Positions 14,222 to 23,112 of a stretch of 46,221 bases of DNA are shown in pieces. The stretch is from SVQP01 sp045594705. Lineage in GTDB: Bacteria > Bacillota > Clostridia > Oscillospirales > CAG-272. The DNA lies in contig JAZNZB010000037.1 in NCBI GenBank assembly GCA_045594705.1, positions 1 through 46,221 on the forward strand. The letters are read 5' to 3'. The position numbers and the translations under genes are program-made. Position 1 is the stretch's first letter. The number at the start of each line of letters is the position of its first letter. A model generated the notes under the pieces. That model searched no databases. It was given only the letters and a program-made list of their open reading frames with translations, and was not told where the DNA came from.

Positions 14222-14773
14222 ATGGATGACCGCAGCATTATAGAGCTGTACTTTGCGCGGAATGAGCGGGCGATCAGTGAGACCGAGGCCAAATACGGCA
14301 AGCTGTGTTATGGTGTTGCACGCAACATTTTGGGCAATGCGCAGGACGCCGAGGAGTGCGTCAACGACACGTACGCGGGGCTTTGGAACGCCATTCCGCC
14401 GGCGCGGACGGAATCCTTGGGTGCGTTTGCATGTCGTATTGCGCGCAATTTGTCACTCAAGAGATTGGCAGGATTGACGCGTGTCAAGCGAAATCGCGAT
14501 CTGACGGTATCCTTTGCCGAGCTTGAAGAAATATTACCCGACGAGAGCTTTACGGGCAGGCAAGAGGGCGAGATCACAGAGTTGATCAACCGCTTTTTAC
14601 GAAAGCAGGATGCCGAGGTGCGAAACGTTTTTATCCGAAAATATTATTTCTTTGATTCGGTGGATGCGATTGCCAAGCGTTACGGCTTTAGCCAAAGCAA
14701 GGTCAAGAGCATGCTGTATCACACCCGAAACAAGCTCAAGGAGTATTTGAAGAGGGAGGGAATTGAAGTATGA
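14222..14773 (+). CDS. ECF-like RNA polymerase sigma factor
   Basis: 183 aa sigma-70 family factor of the two-domain type. Region 2 covers about residues 5-75 (NAQDAEECVNDTY, matching the DxEE/D helix of sigma-2) and region 4 about 115-178, with FDSVDAIAKRYGFSQSKVKS as the helix-turn-helix. GGGAGGTGA before the ATG at 14222 supports this start; upstream in-frame ATGs lack such sites. The stop overlaps the next gene in an ATGA, the usual arrangement with an anti-sigma partner. It is a paralogue of the factor at 41735-42283. A TGCAACC-N16-GTACTT motif upstream suggests that it transcribes its own gene. Confidence 0.88.
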   Translation: MDDRSIIELYFARNERAISETEAKYGKLCYGVARNILGNAQDAEECVNDTYAGLWNAIPPARTESLGAFACRIARNLSLKRLAGLTRVKRNRDLTVSFAELEEILPDESFTGRQEGEITELINRFLRKQDAEVRNVFIRKYYFFDSVDAIAKRYGFSQSKVKSMLYHTRNKLKEYLKREGIEV

Positions 14774-15960
14774 AAATCCCAAAAATTGTGCATATGTTCG
14801 GACAGATCGACGACGATCTGATCACAGCCGCGGTAGCTCCTGCCGCATCCAAGACGGCAAAGCGTCCGTGGGTCAAGTGGACGGTACTTGCGGCAAGCTT
14901 AGCTTTTGTGATTTTAGCGGGTGCGATTGCGCTGCCCATGATGCTCCCCGATGACGCGCTGCCCGAGGGGTATTATCCGACGGGCAAGGTGATCTCATTC
15001 GGAGACATGAAGAGACATTACAAATACGCATCGGTGCAGGGCACCGAGTCTGCAATCGATTGGCCTGACGAATATCTGACCGTGCAGGAAAAGCATAGGT
15101 TTATCCTTTGGAATTTCCAAAGCTACGATTGCAGCGGCAATACGGTGGAGGTCCGCCATCTTGGCGAAAAACTCGGCAATTACCTCGGCTTTGAGGTGCG
15201 GCAGATCCAAGGCATGCCCAAGCAAAACATCATTGCGCTGGGCATGGAGGGCGAATGGTACGTGTACAAGAGTCGCGATGGCTTATTGGATAAGCCCGCC
15301 ACGCTTGGCGAGCTGTTTGACCTTTACAGCCTTTCCGAGGTGCTGGAGCTGGAGGATTATTCCGAGCATAAGGGACGCGAGGAGCAGTATTATTCGCTGA
15401 CGGATGACGCGTACGTGCTTGACGTGCTGGCAGATTGCCGTGACGCCCGCGTGTGCTCGGATGACGAGTGGAATCGGGACAGCAGGTATTTGTCCTTCTC
15501 GGTGACCTCGGATCGCCTTGGTGTTTACAGAAAGGTGCTGTATATTTCCGAGGATGGATATCTCAAAACAAACGTGTTTGAATACGCTTACGTTTACGAG
15601 ATCGGCACCGAGGCAGCAGGCAAGATCATGGACTACGCGCTTGCCAATTCGACCAAAAAGGCGACGTACGAGCCCTACGAGTATATGCTGGCGGGCACGG
15701 TGGTTGAGATCAAGGACGGATTTGTGTATATCGACGACAGCGTCATGTGCGTCAAGCCGGCCGAGGGCATGGTATTCCGCGTGTCCATGGAGGATATCCG
15801 CATCCGCCGCTGCATCGAATACGCAGGCGTTGGCGTGGGCGACCTTGTGGTGGTCACGTTCCGCGGCGGTATCGCCGTTGAGGACGGCAATCAGATTCTG
15901 GACGCGCGCAGCATTGACGAGGGCGTTTGGACGGACGGTGGCGTGGCCATGCCGGAATAA
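14770..15960 (+). CDS. Probable membrane-bound anti-sigma/sensor protein
   Basis: 396 aa. The N-terminus has a conserved cytosolic segment (QIDDDLITAA) found in proteins paired with this sigma class, then one membrane helix at about residues 38-59 and an extracytoplasmic domain of some 330 aa that I do not recognise. ATGA overlap with the sigma gene implies co-translation and 1:1 production. Role as anti-sigma factor is inferred from position and topology: the short cytosolic end would hold the sigma factor, and the outside domain would sense the signal. No zinc-binding anti-sigma motif is seen. GGGAGGG precedes the start. Confidence 0.7.
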   Translation: MKIPKIVHMFGQIDDDLITAAVAPAASKTAKRPWVKWTVLAASLAFVILAGAIALPMMLPDDALPEGYYPTGKVISFGDMKRHYKYASVQGTESAIDWPDEYLTVQEKHRFILWNFQSYDCSGNTVEVRHLGEKLGNYLGFEVRQIQGMPKQNIIALGMEGEWYVYKSRDGLLDKPATLGELFDLYSLSEVLELEDYSEHKGREEQYYSLTDDAYVLDVLADCRDARVCSDDEWNRDSRYLSFSVTSDRLGVYRKVLYISEDGYLKTNVFEYAYVYEIGTEAAGKIMDYALANSTKKATYEPYEYMLAGTVVEIKDGFVYIDDSVMCVKPAEGMVFRVSMEDIRIRRCIEYAGVGVGDLVVVTFRGGIAVEDGNQILDARSIDEGVWTDGGVAMPE

Positions 15961-15983
15961 GAACGCAAAGAAATAATTTGTTA

Positions 15984-16012
15984 TTGACTTTGTCGGGAAT
16001 TTGTCTTATAAT
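15984..16012 (+). promoter_or_regulatory. Consensus promoter
   Basis: TTGACT at 15984-15989, a 17-bp spacer and TATAAT at 16007-16012, serving the 16051 gene independently of the sigma operon. Confidence 0.8.
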
Positions 16013-16050
16013 AAGATAAGAGGTTGTTACCGAAAGGACGGTTTTACGAT

Positions 16051-16512
16051 ATGGATACCCGACATGAAAGAAGAACTGCAAAAAACGGAGAGATCAAGCT
16101 TCGTTCCAAGCTCAGCGTCACCCATATTCTGTGGAGACTTTTGAAGATCGCGCTGTTTCTGATCATAGCGCACGTAATCGGATTTGTGGCATTTCTGGTC
16201 CCGCTGATCGGTTGGATCTTCAGCATCATCATTGGTGCGATTGCCTGGCTGATTGCGCTGCTCATGCTGATCTCGCTTTTGATCTATTGCTTCAGCCATA
16301 CCGTGATCACCTCGGATGGCATTTACGGGCGCGATAAGCTCAACCGCAGCTTTGACGTTTGCTTTGATCAGATCCAGAGGTTTGAACGAAACGGCACCAA
16401 GATCATTATCGGATCGGATGAACTGAAAAAGGACGGCGACATTCGTCAAAGAGTGCACGTCATTCCCATGATCAACTCGGTGGAATTTGAACAGACCTAT
16501 CTGAACCGTTGA
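16051..16512 (+). CDS. Membrane protein with bacterial PH-like domain
   Basis: 153 aa. Residues 1-25 are charged, followed by two to three membrane helices (about 30-85). The C-terminal region (about 88-150) contains FSHTVITSDGIYGRDKL and later RFERNGTKIII, the pattern of YdbS-type bacterial PH domains. The ATG at 16051 is preceded by AAAGGACGG; a TTG at 16024 would place the ribosome binding site inside the gene. It is a single-gene unit with a consensus promoter and a perfect terminator. Function unknown; domain assignment is moderate. Confidence 0.75.
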   Translation: MDTRHERRTAKNGEIKLRSKLSVTHILWRLLKIALFLIIAHVIGFVAFLVPLIGWIFSIIIGAIAWLIALLMLISLLIYCFSHTVITSDGIYGRDKLNRSFDVCFDQIQRFERNGTKIIIGSDELKKDGDIRQRVHVIPMINSVEFEQTYLNR

Positions 16513-16530
16513 TTTACGGACAAAAATGAT

Positions 16531-16565
16531 ATCGGCAGAGGATTTTCCTCTGCCGATTTTTTGAT
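16531..16565 (+). terminator. Strong terminator
   Basis: ATCGGCAGAGG pairs with CCTCTGCCGAT (16531-16557), followed by a T-run. The same stem sequence recurs in the hairpin at 20173-20204. Confidence 0.9.
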
Positions 16566-16583
16566 TATGTGGTTTTCACCGTA

Positions 16584-16791
16584 GGGCGGGGGCTTGCTCC
16601 AATGTCATTAAGTCAAGAAAACACGATGTGCCCCGCCCCAAGATCCTTCGCGGTGCCCCTGCAAGCTCTGCGAAGCGGAGCGATTCATTCATCGAGCGCA
16701 GCGAAGAATCTTGGCAGGGGCTTGCTCGAGGATGACGGGGCGGGGAGCAGCACTTCTTCTTAACTTGATAGCATTGGGGCTTGCTCCCGCC
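16584..16791. repeat. MITE-like dispersed repeat
   Basis: Outer imperfect inverted repeats of about 38 bp (16584-16622 and 16754-16791; both contain CAATG/CATTG next to GGGGCTTGCTCC and a TTAAGTCAAG/TTAACTTGA core) enclose GC-rich hairpin sequence with AAGATCCTTCGC and GCGAAGAATCTT. The inner part resembles the element at 203-331. It separates two transcription units and carries no gene. Confidence 0.65.
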
Positions 16792-16799
16792 GCGATTCG

Positions 16800-19223
16800 T
16801 TAAATCAACAGCCCGTCTGCCTCGGTCAGCGTACCGTTTTTGTAAATCACTGTCTTGACCTCGTAAGGACCGTAGCAAAGGGGAAGGGTGGCGTTGCAAA
16901 GTGCAAGCTCTGCATCCCTTTGATCGGGGGTGTTGTTGAACAAGCGCAGGATAAAGGCATCCGTCTCGCCGTCCGCGCCCTTGAGCGTCACAAGGCTGAT
17001 CGCGTCGTTGCCGAGTGTGATCGAGAAGGGCTTGATGGGCGGGTGTGCACTGCCCGTGGGGAAGGTGTTGAGCGTGTAGGGCTTGTGGTTGAAGCGCTGC
17101 GCGGCATTCTCCAGGTCGTCACGGTCAAAGATACCGAGACGGAAGGAGTAGGCGCTCTCGCCCTGGTCGATCTTCTTGATAAAGCGATCGGTGGGAATGA
17201 TCTCTCTGCCCGGGATCGGGTGCGCGCAGTAGCTGACGCCGCGGCAAAGGGAAAGGTAGAGCGCACCGTTTTCAAAGTGGCTGCCGTAGATGCAGTTGTT
17301 GAGCAGAGTGGTGCAAAGACCGCTCTCGTGCTGCATGGCAATAAAGCGCTGCGATACGTTTTCTCTTGCATCGGTGTAAAGCGGCTCTGTGCCGAACAGG
17401 GTCTGGCCCAACAGCTCACCGCCCTGCATAAAGGGCACCTTGAGCTTGACAAAGCAGTCAATGTCGCCAAGGAACAGCGTCACGTCCACGTCAACGAGAT
17501 CGTTGTTCTTATAGATCTTGTAAAGCACGCGTGCGCGGGTGTTGTCGCACTTGAAAAAGGCCTCAACGCCTAAGTAAATATCGCCGTCCTCAATGACCGA
17601 AATGGGCGCAAGCCCCGCAAACACACCGTCGGGCTCGCTCATCAGCACAAAGGCGCGCTCGCCCGTGCCAAGCCTTGCCAGCTGGAAGGGCTGCATGGCC
17701 CAGGGATCGGGGTTGTCGTCAAACATGCAAAGAGAGAAGCCGTCCTTGACGTATTCCGTGCCGTCAAGACAGAACGAGGAAAGCAAGCCGGTCGCGCGGT
17801 CGATAACCACGCGCTTGCGGCCGTTGTCAAATACCAAATCGTCGGTTCTCGGTGCTTGCTTGCGGTCGGTGACGCGGGCATACGCGCCGTAGCGGCGCAT
17901 GCTCATGGGCGGCACGTCTGCCATGAAGGTGACTCTCTTGCGCCAGTCGAGGTTGAGGTTGCTCTCCTCCTTGACGCGCTGCGAGGGTACGACGTTTCCG
18001 TCCGCATCCTTGACTGTGATCTCGGTAACCGAGTCGGTCCAGTTCTGATCTGCCAGCATCAGCTCAAATTCCACGTTCTCGCGGATATGCTGCGCGGTGG
18101 GGTTGTAAACCAGCACGGGGTATTCACCCTCAGCTGCAACGGGCTGATCGGCACACAGCGCAAAGAAGGCGCGGGTCTTGAGGCGTTCCGCCTCCAAAAG
18201 GCCGTGGTCAAGCAGCTTCAGTCCATTGTCCTCGCCCGATTGAATGCAGGAGCCGGGAAGCACGTCGTGAAATTCCGCATTGAGCAGATCCTCGGTGATG
18301 GTATGGAAGGCATCCTCGGGATACTCGGAAAGCGCGCCCGAAATGCAGGCGGCGGACATCATCTTTTCGGCCACGTAAAGTTCGTTTTCAAGCTGCACGT
18401 GCTTGCGCTTGATCTTGCCCATCGAGGTGTAGCAGCCGGGCATGGAGATGCGCAGCGACCGGTCGTAAACGGCGGTGGGATCAATGCTTGCAAAGAATTT
18501 TTCGGGCGTGGAGTGGATCAGATACAGCTCCTCGCCCTCCTTCATATAGTCGCGGATGTCGGCAAGGTCCTTGCGCGAAGGGCCGCCGCCGTGGTTGCCA
18601 ACGCCCCACAGAACGCATACCGTGTCCTCGGGCTGCGCGTTGGCCTTGGAGATGATGGCGTCAAGAGATTTGCCCATGGGCGAGGAGTAGCCGCCGTCAA
18701 AGGCGCGCATGACCTTGATGCGCGAGCCGTCAAAGCCTTGCCAGATAAACTGTCTTGCGGGCTCGGGGCAGGCATAAGAGTCGGGGCGGCAGCAGATATA
18801 GCTGTCCTGGCCGCACTTGGCAATGATCTGCACAAGCCCGCGGCTGTGTCCGAATGAGTCAAAATTGATGGCGGTGGTGGGGGAGATGCCAAAGCGGCTT
18901 TCAAAATAACGCTTGCCCTCCAGAACCTGACGGGTTATGCTTTCACCGCTGGGCATGTTGCAGTCGGGCTGCAGATACCAGCCGCCCATGATGTGCCACT
19001 TGCCGGCCTTGACCAGCGCACGGATCTCCTCAAACAGGGCAGGATCGTATTCCTCCACGTATTTGTAAACGGTTGCCTCGTTGTGGCAAAAGATATAGTC
19101 AAAATCGCGCGCCAGGTTGACAGCAGAGCGGAAGGTGGAAAGCACCACGCCCGCGCCCTCCTGCCAATCCCATTGCCAGATGGGGTCAATGTGCGCATTA
19201 CAGATCAGATGTACCTCTTTCAT
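16800..19223 (-). CDS. GH38-family alpha-mannosidase
   Basis: 807 aa, full length. Removes alpha-linked mannose from oligosaccharides, probably N-glycan fragments or short manno-oligosaccharides imported by the cell, as no signal peptide is present. Metal ligands appear in NAHIDPIW (His11, Asp13), and NFDSFGHS places the catalytic nucleophile at about Asp122. Further typical features are the GVGNHGGGPS segment and the long all-beta C-terminal half. AAAGGAG eight bases before the ATG at 19223 and a TTGCCA-N17-TATAAT promoter support the start. No sugar transporter is adjacent. The 3' end runs directly into the MITE-like repeat and no own terminator is seen. Confidence 0.92.
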   Translation of the reverse strand: MKEVHLICNAHIDPIWQWDWQEGAGVVLSTFRSAVNLARDFDYIFCHNEATVYKYVEEYDPALFEEIRALVKAGKWHIMGGWYLQPDCNMPSGESITRQVLEGKRYFESRFGISPTTAINFDSFGHSRGLVQIIAKCGQDSYICCRPDSYACPEPARQFIWQGFDGSRIKVMRAFDGGYSSPMGKSLDAIISKANAQPEDTVCVLWGVGNHGGGPSRKDLADIRDYMKEGEELYLIHSTPEKFFASIDPTAVYDRSLRISMPGCYTSMGKIKRKHVQLENELYVAEKMMSAACISGALSEYPEDAFHTITEDLLNAEFHDVLPGSCIQSGEDNGLKLLDHGLLEAERLKTRAFFALCADQPVAAEGEYPVLVYNPTAQHIRENVEFELMLADQNWTDSVTEITVKDADGNVVPSQRVKEESNLNLDWRKRVTFMADVPPMSMRRYGAYARVTDRKQAPRTDDLVFDNGRKRVVIDRATGLLSSFCLDGTEYVKDGFSLCMFDDNPDPWAMQPFQLARLGTGERAFVLMSEPDGVFAGLAPISVIEDGDIYLGVEAFFKCDNTRARVLYKIYKNNDLVDVDVTLFLGDIDCFVKLKVPFMQGGELLGQTLFGTEPLYTDARENVSQRFIAMQHESGLCTTLLNNCIYGSHFENGALYLSLCRGVSYCAHPIPGREIIPTDRFIKKIDQGESAYSFRLGIFDRDDLENAAQRFNHKPYTLNTFPTGSAHPPIKPFSITLGNDAISLVTLKGADGETDAFILRLFNNTPDQRDAELALCNATLPLCYGPYEVKTVIYKNGTLTEADGLLI

Positions 19224-19253
19224 GTCTCAAACTCCTTTCGGGGGCTTTCCTTT

Positions 19254-19282
19254 ATTATACATGATAAAAGCCAAAATGGCAA
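19254..19282 (-). promoter_or_regulatory. Promoter of the alpha-mannosidase gene
   Basis: On the minus strand TTGCCA (19282-19277), 17 bp, TATAAT (19259-19254). Confidence 0.8.
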
Positions 19283-19352
19283 GTGCTGTTTCACATATTC
19301 GGGTATAATTGGGCAGGCGCGGTGAAACCAAAAGCCTGCATGACAGCAATTA

Positions 19353-20093
19353 TCAAATCATTTGCTCCAATATATCGATCAATTTATTCCAATCTTGAAT
19401 ATGCAAATATTCAAAATCAATTTCCAAATTGTCATTCTGATGCGCAAAAGGATTGGTACAGTCAACAGTCGTTCCTTCATATAAAACAGGAAATATTCCA
19501 ACATTTTTTGCACCTTGCACGTCTGCAACGATACTATCGCCGCAATACCACACTTTATCAGCTGGCAATCCCGCTTTTTGTAATGCAATATCAAACATCA
19601 TACTATGTGGCTTTCTGAAGATGTAATCACTTGACACTAAAACAAATTCGAACTGGTTTCTTGGAAGAAGTCTGTCAAACAAACTTTTCAAGGCATTGCC
19701 CGAAAAACAATTATTGCTTATTACGCCTGTTCGGATTCCTTTTGCATTGAGATAATCCAGCATTTTATCAGCATCAGGCATTATGGCTCCTTGCGATATC
19801 CCGTTCATAATGATCTCTTCTGCCTCTTCTATTGATACAGAAAACGAAATATCCATATAGTTCATTGCCAATTTCAAAAAGTTATGCTCATGTATTTCGA
19901 TGATATTTCCTCGTTCCGCCTTGATTTTTGCAAATAAGTCTATGATGGTTTTATCATATTCCTCGAATGTAATATTGCGCGGATTTCTGCTTATATATGG
20001 ATAAATTGCCTTATTTCCATTTGACGTATTAAAGTTTGGCTGATATAGCAATGTACGTCCATAATCAAAAATAATCATTTCAGGCTTTTGCAT
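19353..20093 (-). CDS. HAD-superfamily hydrolase
   Basis: 246 aa. Cytosolic phosphatase-like protein with motif I IIFDYGRTL (nucleophile Asp; the second Asp of DxDxT is Gly, as in several HAD subfamilies), motif II VISNNC, and motif III/IV KPHSMMFD followed by CGDSIVADVQGA. The cap is helical and N-terminally inserted. The gene is clearly AT-richer than its neighbours with different codon use, suggesting acquisition from a lower-GC genome. GAGGTG five bases upstream of the ATG supports the start. It stands alone between the mannosidase promoter and the hairpin at 20173-20204. Substrate cannot be inferred. Confidence 0.85.
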   Translation of the reverse strand: MQKPEMIIFDYGRTLLYQPNFNTSNGNKAIYPYISRNPRNITFEEYDKTIIDLFAKIKAERGNIIEIHEHNFLKLAMNYMDISFSVSIEEAEEIIMNGISQGAIMPDADKMLDYLNAKGIRTGVISNNCFSGNALKSLFDRLLPRNQFEFVLVSSDYIFRKPHSMMFDIALQKAGLPADKVWYCGDSIVADVQGAKNVGIFPVLYEGTTVDCTNPFAHQNDNLEIDFEYLHIQDWNKLIDILEQMI

Positions 20094-20172
20094 TTCAACA
20101 CCTCACGAATTTTGATTTATCTGTTTGATGTCCTCCGGTAGAGAGGTCTTACACCGGCTTTATGATATCACA

Positions 20173-20208
20173 AATCGGCAGAGAAAACAAGTTCTCTGCC
20201 GATTTTTC
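20173..20208. terminator. Hairpin terminator between ABC operon and HAD gene
   Basis: AATCGGCAGAGAA (20173-20185) pairs perfectly with TTCTCTGCCGATT (20192-20204), with a T-run on the plus side and TTTGTG on the minus side. It probably ends the leftward ABC operon. Confidence 0.7.
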
Positions 20209-20229
20209 ACTGATGCAGCGCAGCCTATG

Positions 20230-22476
20230 CTACATCATGCCTCCGGTCTTTTCCAGCGCGGCACGTGCCTGCGCCATAACCAGCTTGTAGTAAATGCCCT
20301 TTTGCTCGAGCAGCTCAACGTGCGTGCCGCACTCGGCAACCTCGCCGTGGTCAATGACTAAGATGCGGTCTGCGTTACGCAGCGTGGAAAGGCGGTGCGC
20401 AATGGCAAATACCGTGCGGTTTTCGGTCATGCCGTCGATCGCGTCCTGGATCAGCTTTTCGGTTTCGGTATCAAGCGCCGCTGTCGCCTCGTCCAGAATC
20501 AGAATCTTGGGATTGTGGATCAGCGCACGCGCAATGGCCACGCGCTGTCTCTCACCGCCCGAAAGGGAATAGCCCTTTTCGCCGACCACTGTGTTGTATC
20601 CCTGCGGCAGCGACATAATAAAGTCGTGCGCGTTGGCAGCACGTGCGGCGGCAATCACCTCTGCGTTGGTGGCGTGCGGCTTTGCATAACGGATATTGTC
20701 GCGTACCGTGCCCGAAAACAGGTGCGTTTCCTGCAGCACCACGCCCATCTGCGAGCGCAAGGACGCTTGCTCGATGTCCTTTGCGTTGATGCCGTCAAAT
20801 TCAATGCAGCCCTCGGCAGGGTCGTAAAGACGCATGATCAGGTTGATCAGCGTGGATTTGCCACAGCCGGAATGGCCAACGATGCCGATCATCTCGCCGG
20901 GACGAACCTCCAAGGAGACGTCCTTGAGCACGGGAGATGCGCTCTCGTAGCCAAAGGTGACGTGCTTGACGCTGACCGCACCACTGAGCTTGACGTGCTC
21001 GGGCTTTGCAATGTCCGCAATTTCGGGCTGTTCCTCCATGATCTCCATGATCTTGCCAAACGAGGTCATGAATTCCGAGATATTACGGGGAATGGTGGTG
21101 ATCTGCATCAGGGGCGCGTAAATAATGCTTGTGTAGGTATTGAAGCGGTTGAGCGTACCCACGCCCAGCGCGCCGCGGAACAAAAGCAGGTTGCCGTGCC
21201 ACAAAATCAGATAGCTGCCAAGGCGCAGGATAAATGCAAGCACGGGGAACACCGTGTCAAACAGCTTGGCGTTGGAGTAGTTTTGCACAGCCTGCTTTTC
21301 GGTGCAGTCGGCAAAGGTATCGATCGCGCTTTGCTCGCGTCCGTAGGTTTTGACCACACGGATACCGCTCAAGGTGTCCTGCAGGGTCAGATTGGTTTGT
21401 CTGCCCAAGATCCAGGCGCGGCGGTTACGCAGCTTCATTTTGTCACGGAATTTCCAGATGGCATAAAGCACGATGGGCAGCGGCAGGAAAATATACAGCG
21501 CCAGCATGGGCACGCCCAGGCGGAAGCTCATGGTCACGATCAGCACAAAGCCCACGATAAACGAGACAAACTGTGCAAAATAGGTGGGAAGCAGGTGCAC
21601 CACGAAGTTTTGTACCACGTTGACGTCGTTGTTGATACGTCCCATCAGGTCACCCGTGGACTTTTTTTGCACCGACGCCATGGAAAGCGTCTGGATCTTT
21701 TCAAAGAGCAGTGTACGCAGCATACGCGTAAAGCGTGCGCCGGTGACTGCCGAGATGCGGCTTTGCACGATATTGAGCACGCGGTGCAACACGTCGATCG
21801 AGACGATGGCACCCGAAATGAGCAAGAACATCCAAAGCCAATCCTGCCAATTGTCCATTGAGAGCGGATGCTCGGCAAGAATATAGTCGTTGATCAGGGA
21901 TTCCTGAAAAACAGGAGCAATAAAGGTCAGGCAAAGCGCAACTGCCGCCGTGATCAGCGGTGCCATGATCCAGATTCTCATGCCCTTGGTCATGCGCCAG
22001 AGCGTGGTGTAGATCTTTTTCTTGTCCTGACAGTAGGGGCAGAGCTGGGTGTTGCGGATAAAGGGTCTGCCGCACTTGGGGCAGTAACGCTCGGGCTCGT
22101 CGCTGGTGGGCAGGTTTTCGGTGATCCCTTCGGCCACCTTGCTGCAGCCCTGCGCTAAGATGGTGTAGCGCACAAGGCTTCGTCCTGTGGAAAAGCGGCA
22201 GAGCAGCACGGAATTGCCGTCCAGCTTTGCGTAGAATGCGGCACAGCCATACAGCTGCTCAACGTGGAAATCGCTCATGCGGTCAATTTCCCAGGAGTCG
22301 ATCAACGCGCCGTCCTGCAGCTTGTAAAGACGCGTGGGAGTCAGCACCATGTAGCCCTCCACCATGCGCTGCTCGTGGTACTCAAAGGGGATACAGTAAA
22401 GGATCTGCTCGTCTTTGCCTCCCGCCGCGTCAAGCGCTTGGCGATCGGCCAAGGGGAGCTCGTAAATCAGCTTCAT
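20230..22476 (-). CDS. ABC exporter with N-terminal PH-like and zinc-ribbon regions
   Basis: 748 aa. Layout: residues 1-120 are a beta-rich region resembling a PH-like fold; a zinc ribbon CPKCG...CPYC (Cys132, 135, 146, 149); six membrane helices (about 165-470); and a C-terminal nucleotide-binding domain with GHSGCGKST (about 535-543), Q-loop LQETHLF, signature LSGGERQR (about 638), Walker B ILILDEATAALD and H-loop AHRLST. It is the third gene of a leftward cassette: ABC at 23113-25419, DUF1854 at 22489-23034, then this. GGAGG lies seven bases upstream, 12 bp after the DUF1854 stop. The two ABC proteins probably form a heterodimeric exporter. Substrate unknown. Confidence 0.9.
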   Translation of the reverse strand: MKLIYELPLADRQALDAAGGKDEQILYCIPFEYHEQRMVEGYMVLTPTRLYKLQDGALIDSWEIDRMSDFHVEQLYGCAAFYAKLDGNSVLLCRFSTGRSLVRYTILAQGCSKVAEGITENLPTSDEPERYCPKCGRPFIRNTQLCPYCQDKKKIYTTLWRMTKGMRIWIMAPLITAAVALCLTFIAPVFQESLINDYILAEHPLSMDNWQDWLWMFLLISGAIVSIDVLHRVLNIVQSRISAVTGARFTRMLRTLLFEKIQTLSMASVQKKSTGDLMGRINNDVNVVQNFVVHLLPTYFAQFVSFIVGFVLIVTMSFRLGVPMLALYIFLPLPIVLYAIWKFRDKMKLRNRRAWILGRQTNLTLQDTLSGIRVVKTYGREQSAIDTFADCTEKQAVQNYSNAKLFDTVFPVLAFILRLGSYLILWHGNLLLFRGALGVGTLNRFNTYTSIIYAPLMQITTIPRNISEFMTSFGKIMEIMEEQPEIADIAKPEHVKLSGAVSVKHVTFGYESASPVLKDVSLEVRPGEMIGIVGHSGCGKSTLINLIMRLYDPAEGCIEFDGINAKDIEQASLRSQMGVVLQETHLFSGTVRDNIRYAKPHATNAEVIAAARAANAHDFIMSLPQGYNTVVGEKGYSLSGGERQRVAIARALIHNPKILILDEATAALDTETEKLIQDAIDGMTENRTVFAIAHRLSTLRNADRILVIDHGEVAECGTHVELLEQKGIYYKLVMAQARAALEKTGGMM

Positions 22477-22488
22477 AAAAAGGCCTCC

Positions 22489-23034
22489 TTACAGATAGAT
22501 CTCTATCTTTTTACGGCTGGCCTTATCCAGCGCATCGGGATCTGTCACGCAAAAGCAGTTGCCGTCAATGTCATACATGAACACTCTGCCGTCCTCCAGG
22601 GTGCGGAAGCTGCCCGAGGGGTTGGCCATAATGAATTCGGAACGGCCTGCATTGGTGGTCACGTCAAAGTAAAGGTAGCCGAATTTTTCGTGGAGCGAAT
22701 GGATCTTTTTGATCTCGGGGGTAAAATAGCGGCGATCCAACTCACAAAGCAGCAGCTCCTGCGTGCGCTCGTCAAAGTCGGCCATGCGCTCAATCATACC
22801 GATCTCCTCCCCCTTGCCCTTTTTCTTGGTGTCGGGCTCGCGGATGCAGATATAGCAATCGGGATCGGTGATGGGGAAGGCGCGGATGGGGATCACGCGC
22901 TCAAAATGCTCCTCGGTGCCGTCCTCGTGCTTGACCGAGAGAGAGAGCAGTCCGCCTGCGGAAAGTGAAAACTTTGCATTTTCGGGCGTGAGCGGAATTG
23001 AGATTCTTTTATCGAAAAGTGCGGTTTCTTGCAT
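22489..23034 (-). CDS. DUF1854 domain protein
   Basis: 181 aa. The sequence follows the DUF1854 pattern: VIPIRAFPITDPD near residue 45, a central ELDRRYFTPEIKKI and a C-terminal DPDALDKASRKKIE. In beta-proteobacteria DUF1854 proteins are annotated as associated with cyanophycin metabolism, next to an ABC transporter of the type found here on both sides. No catalytic motif or membrane helix is visible, so it may be an accessory to the transporters. GGAGG, five bases before the ATG at 23034, sets the start; an upstream in-frame ATG (23046) overlaps that site. A GCCGCC-CTTC-GGCGGC hairpin (23047-23062) sits just upstream. Confidence 0.88.
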   Translation of the reverse strand: MQETALFDKRISIPLTPENAKFSLSAGGLLSLSVKHEDGTEEHFERVIPIRAFPITDPDCYICIREPDTKKKGKGEEIGMIERMADFDERTQELLLCELDRRYFTPEIKKIHSLHEKFGYLYFDVTTNAGRSEFIMANPSGSFRTLEDGRVFMYDIDGNCFCVTDPDALDKASRKKIEIYL

Positions 23035-23112
23035 GGTATCCTCCATGCCGCCCTTCGGCGGCTCAATTCGTTTTGTGTGAATGGTTAAGAAGTGCGGAGT
23101 GAATTCTCACGC

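Noticed and set aside
16920..18857. Two long plus-strand frames opposite the alpha-mannosidase
   Set aside because: Shadows of the GH38 gene; no family features.
20395..21861. Long open frame on the plus strand opposite the ABC exporter
   Set aside because: No ribosome binding site or protein features; it mirrors a strongly conserved ABC gene with biased third positions.
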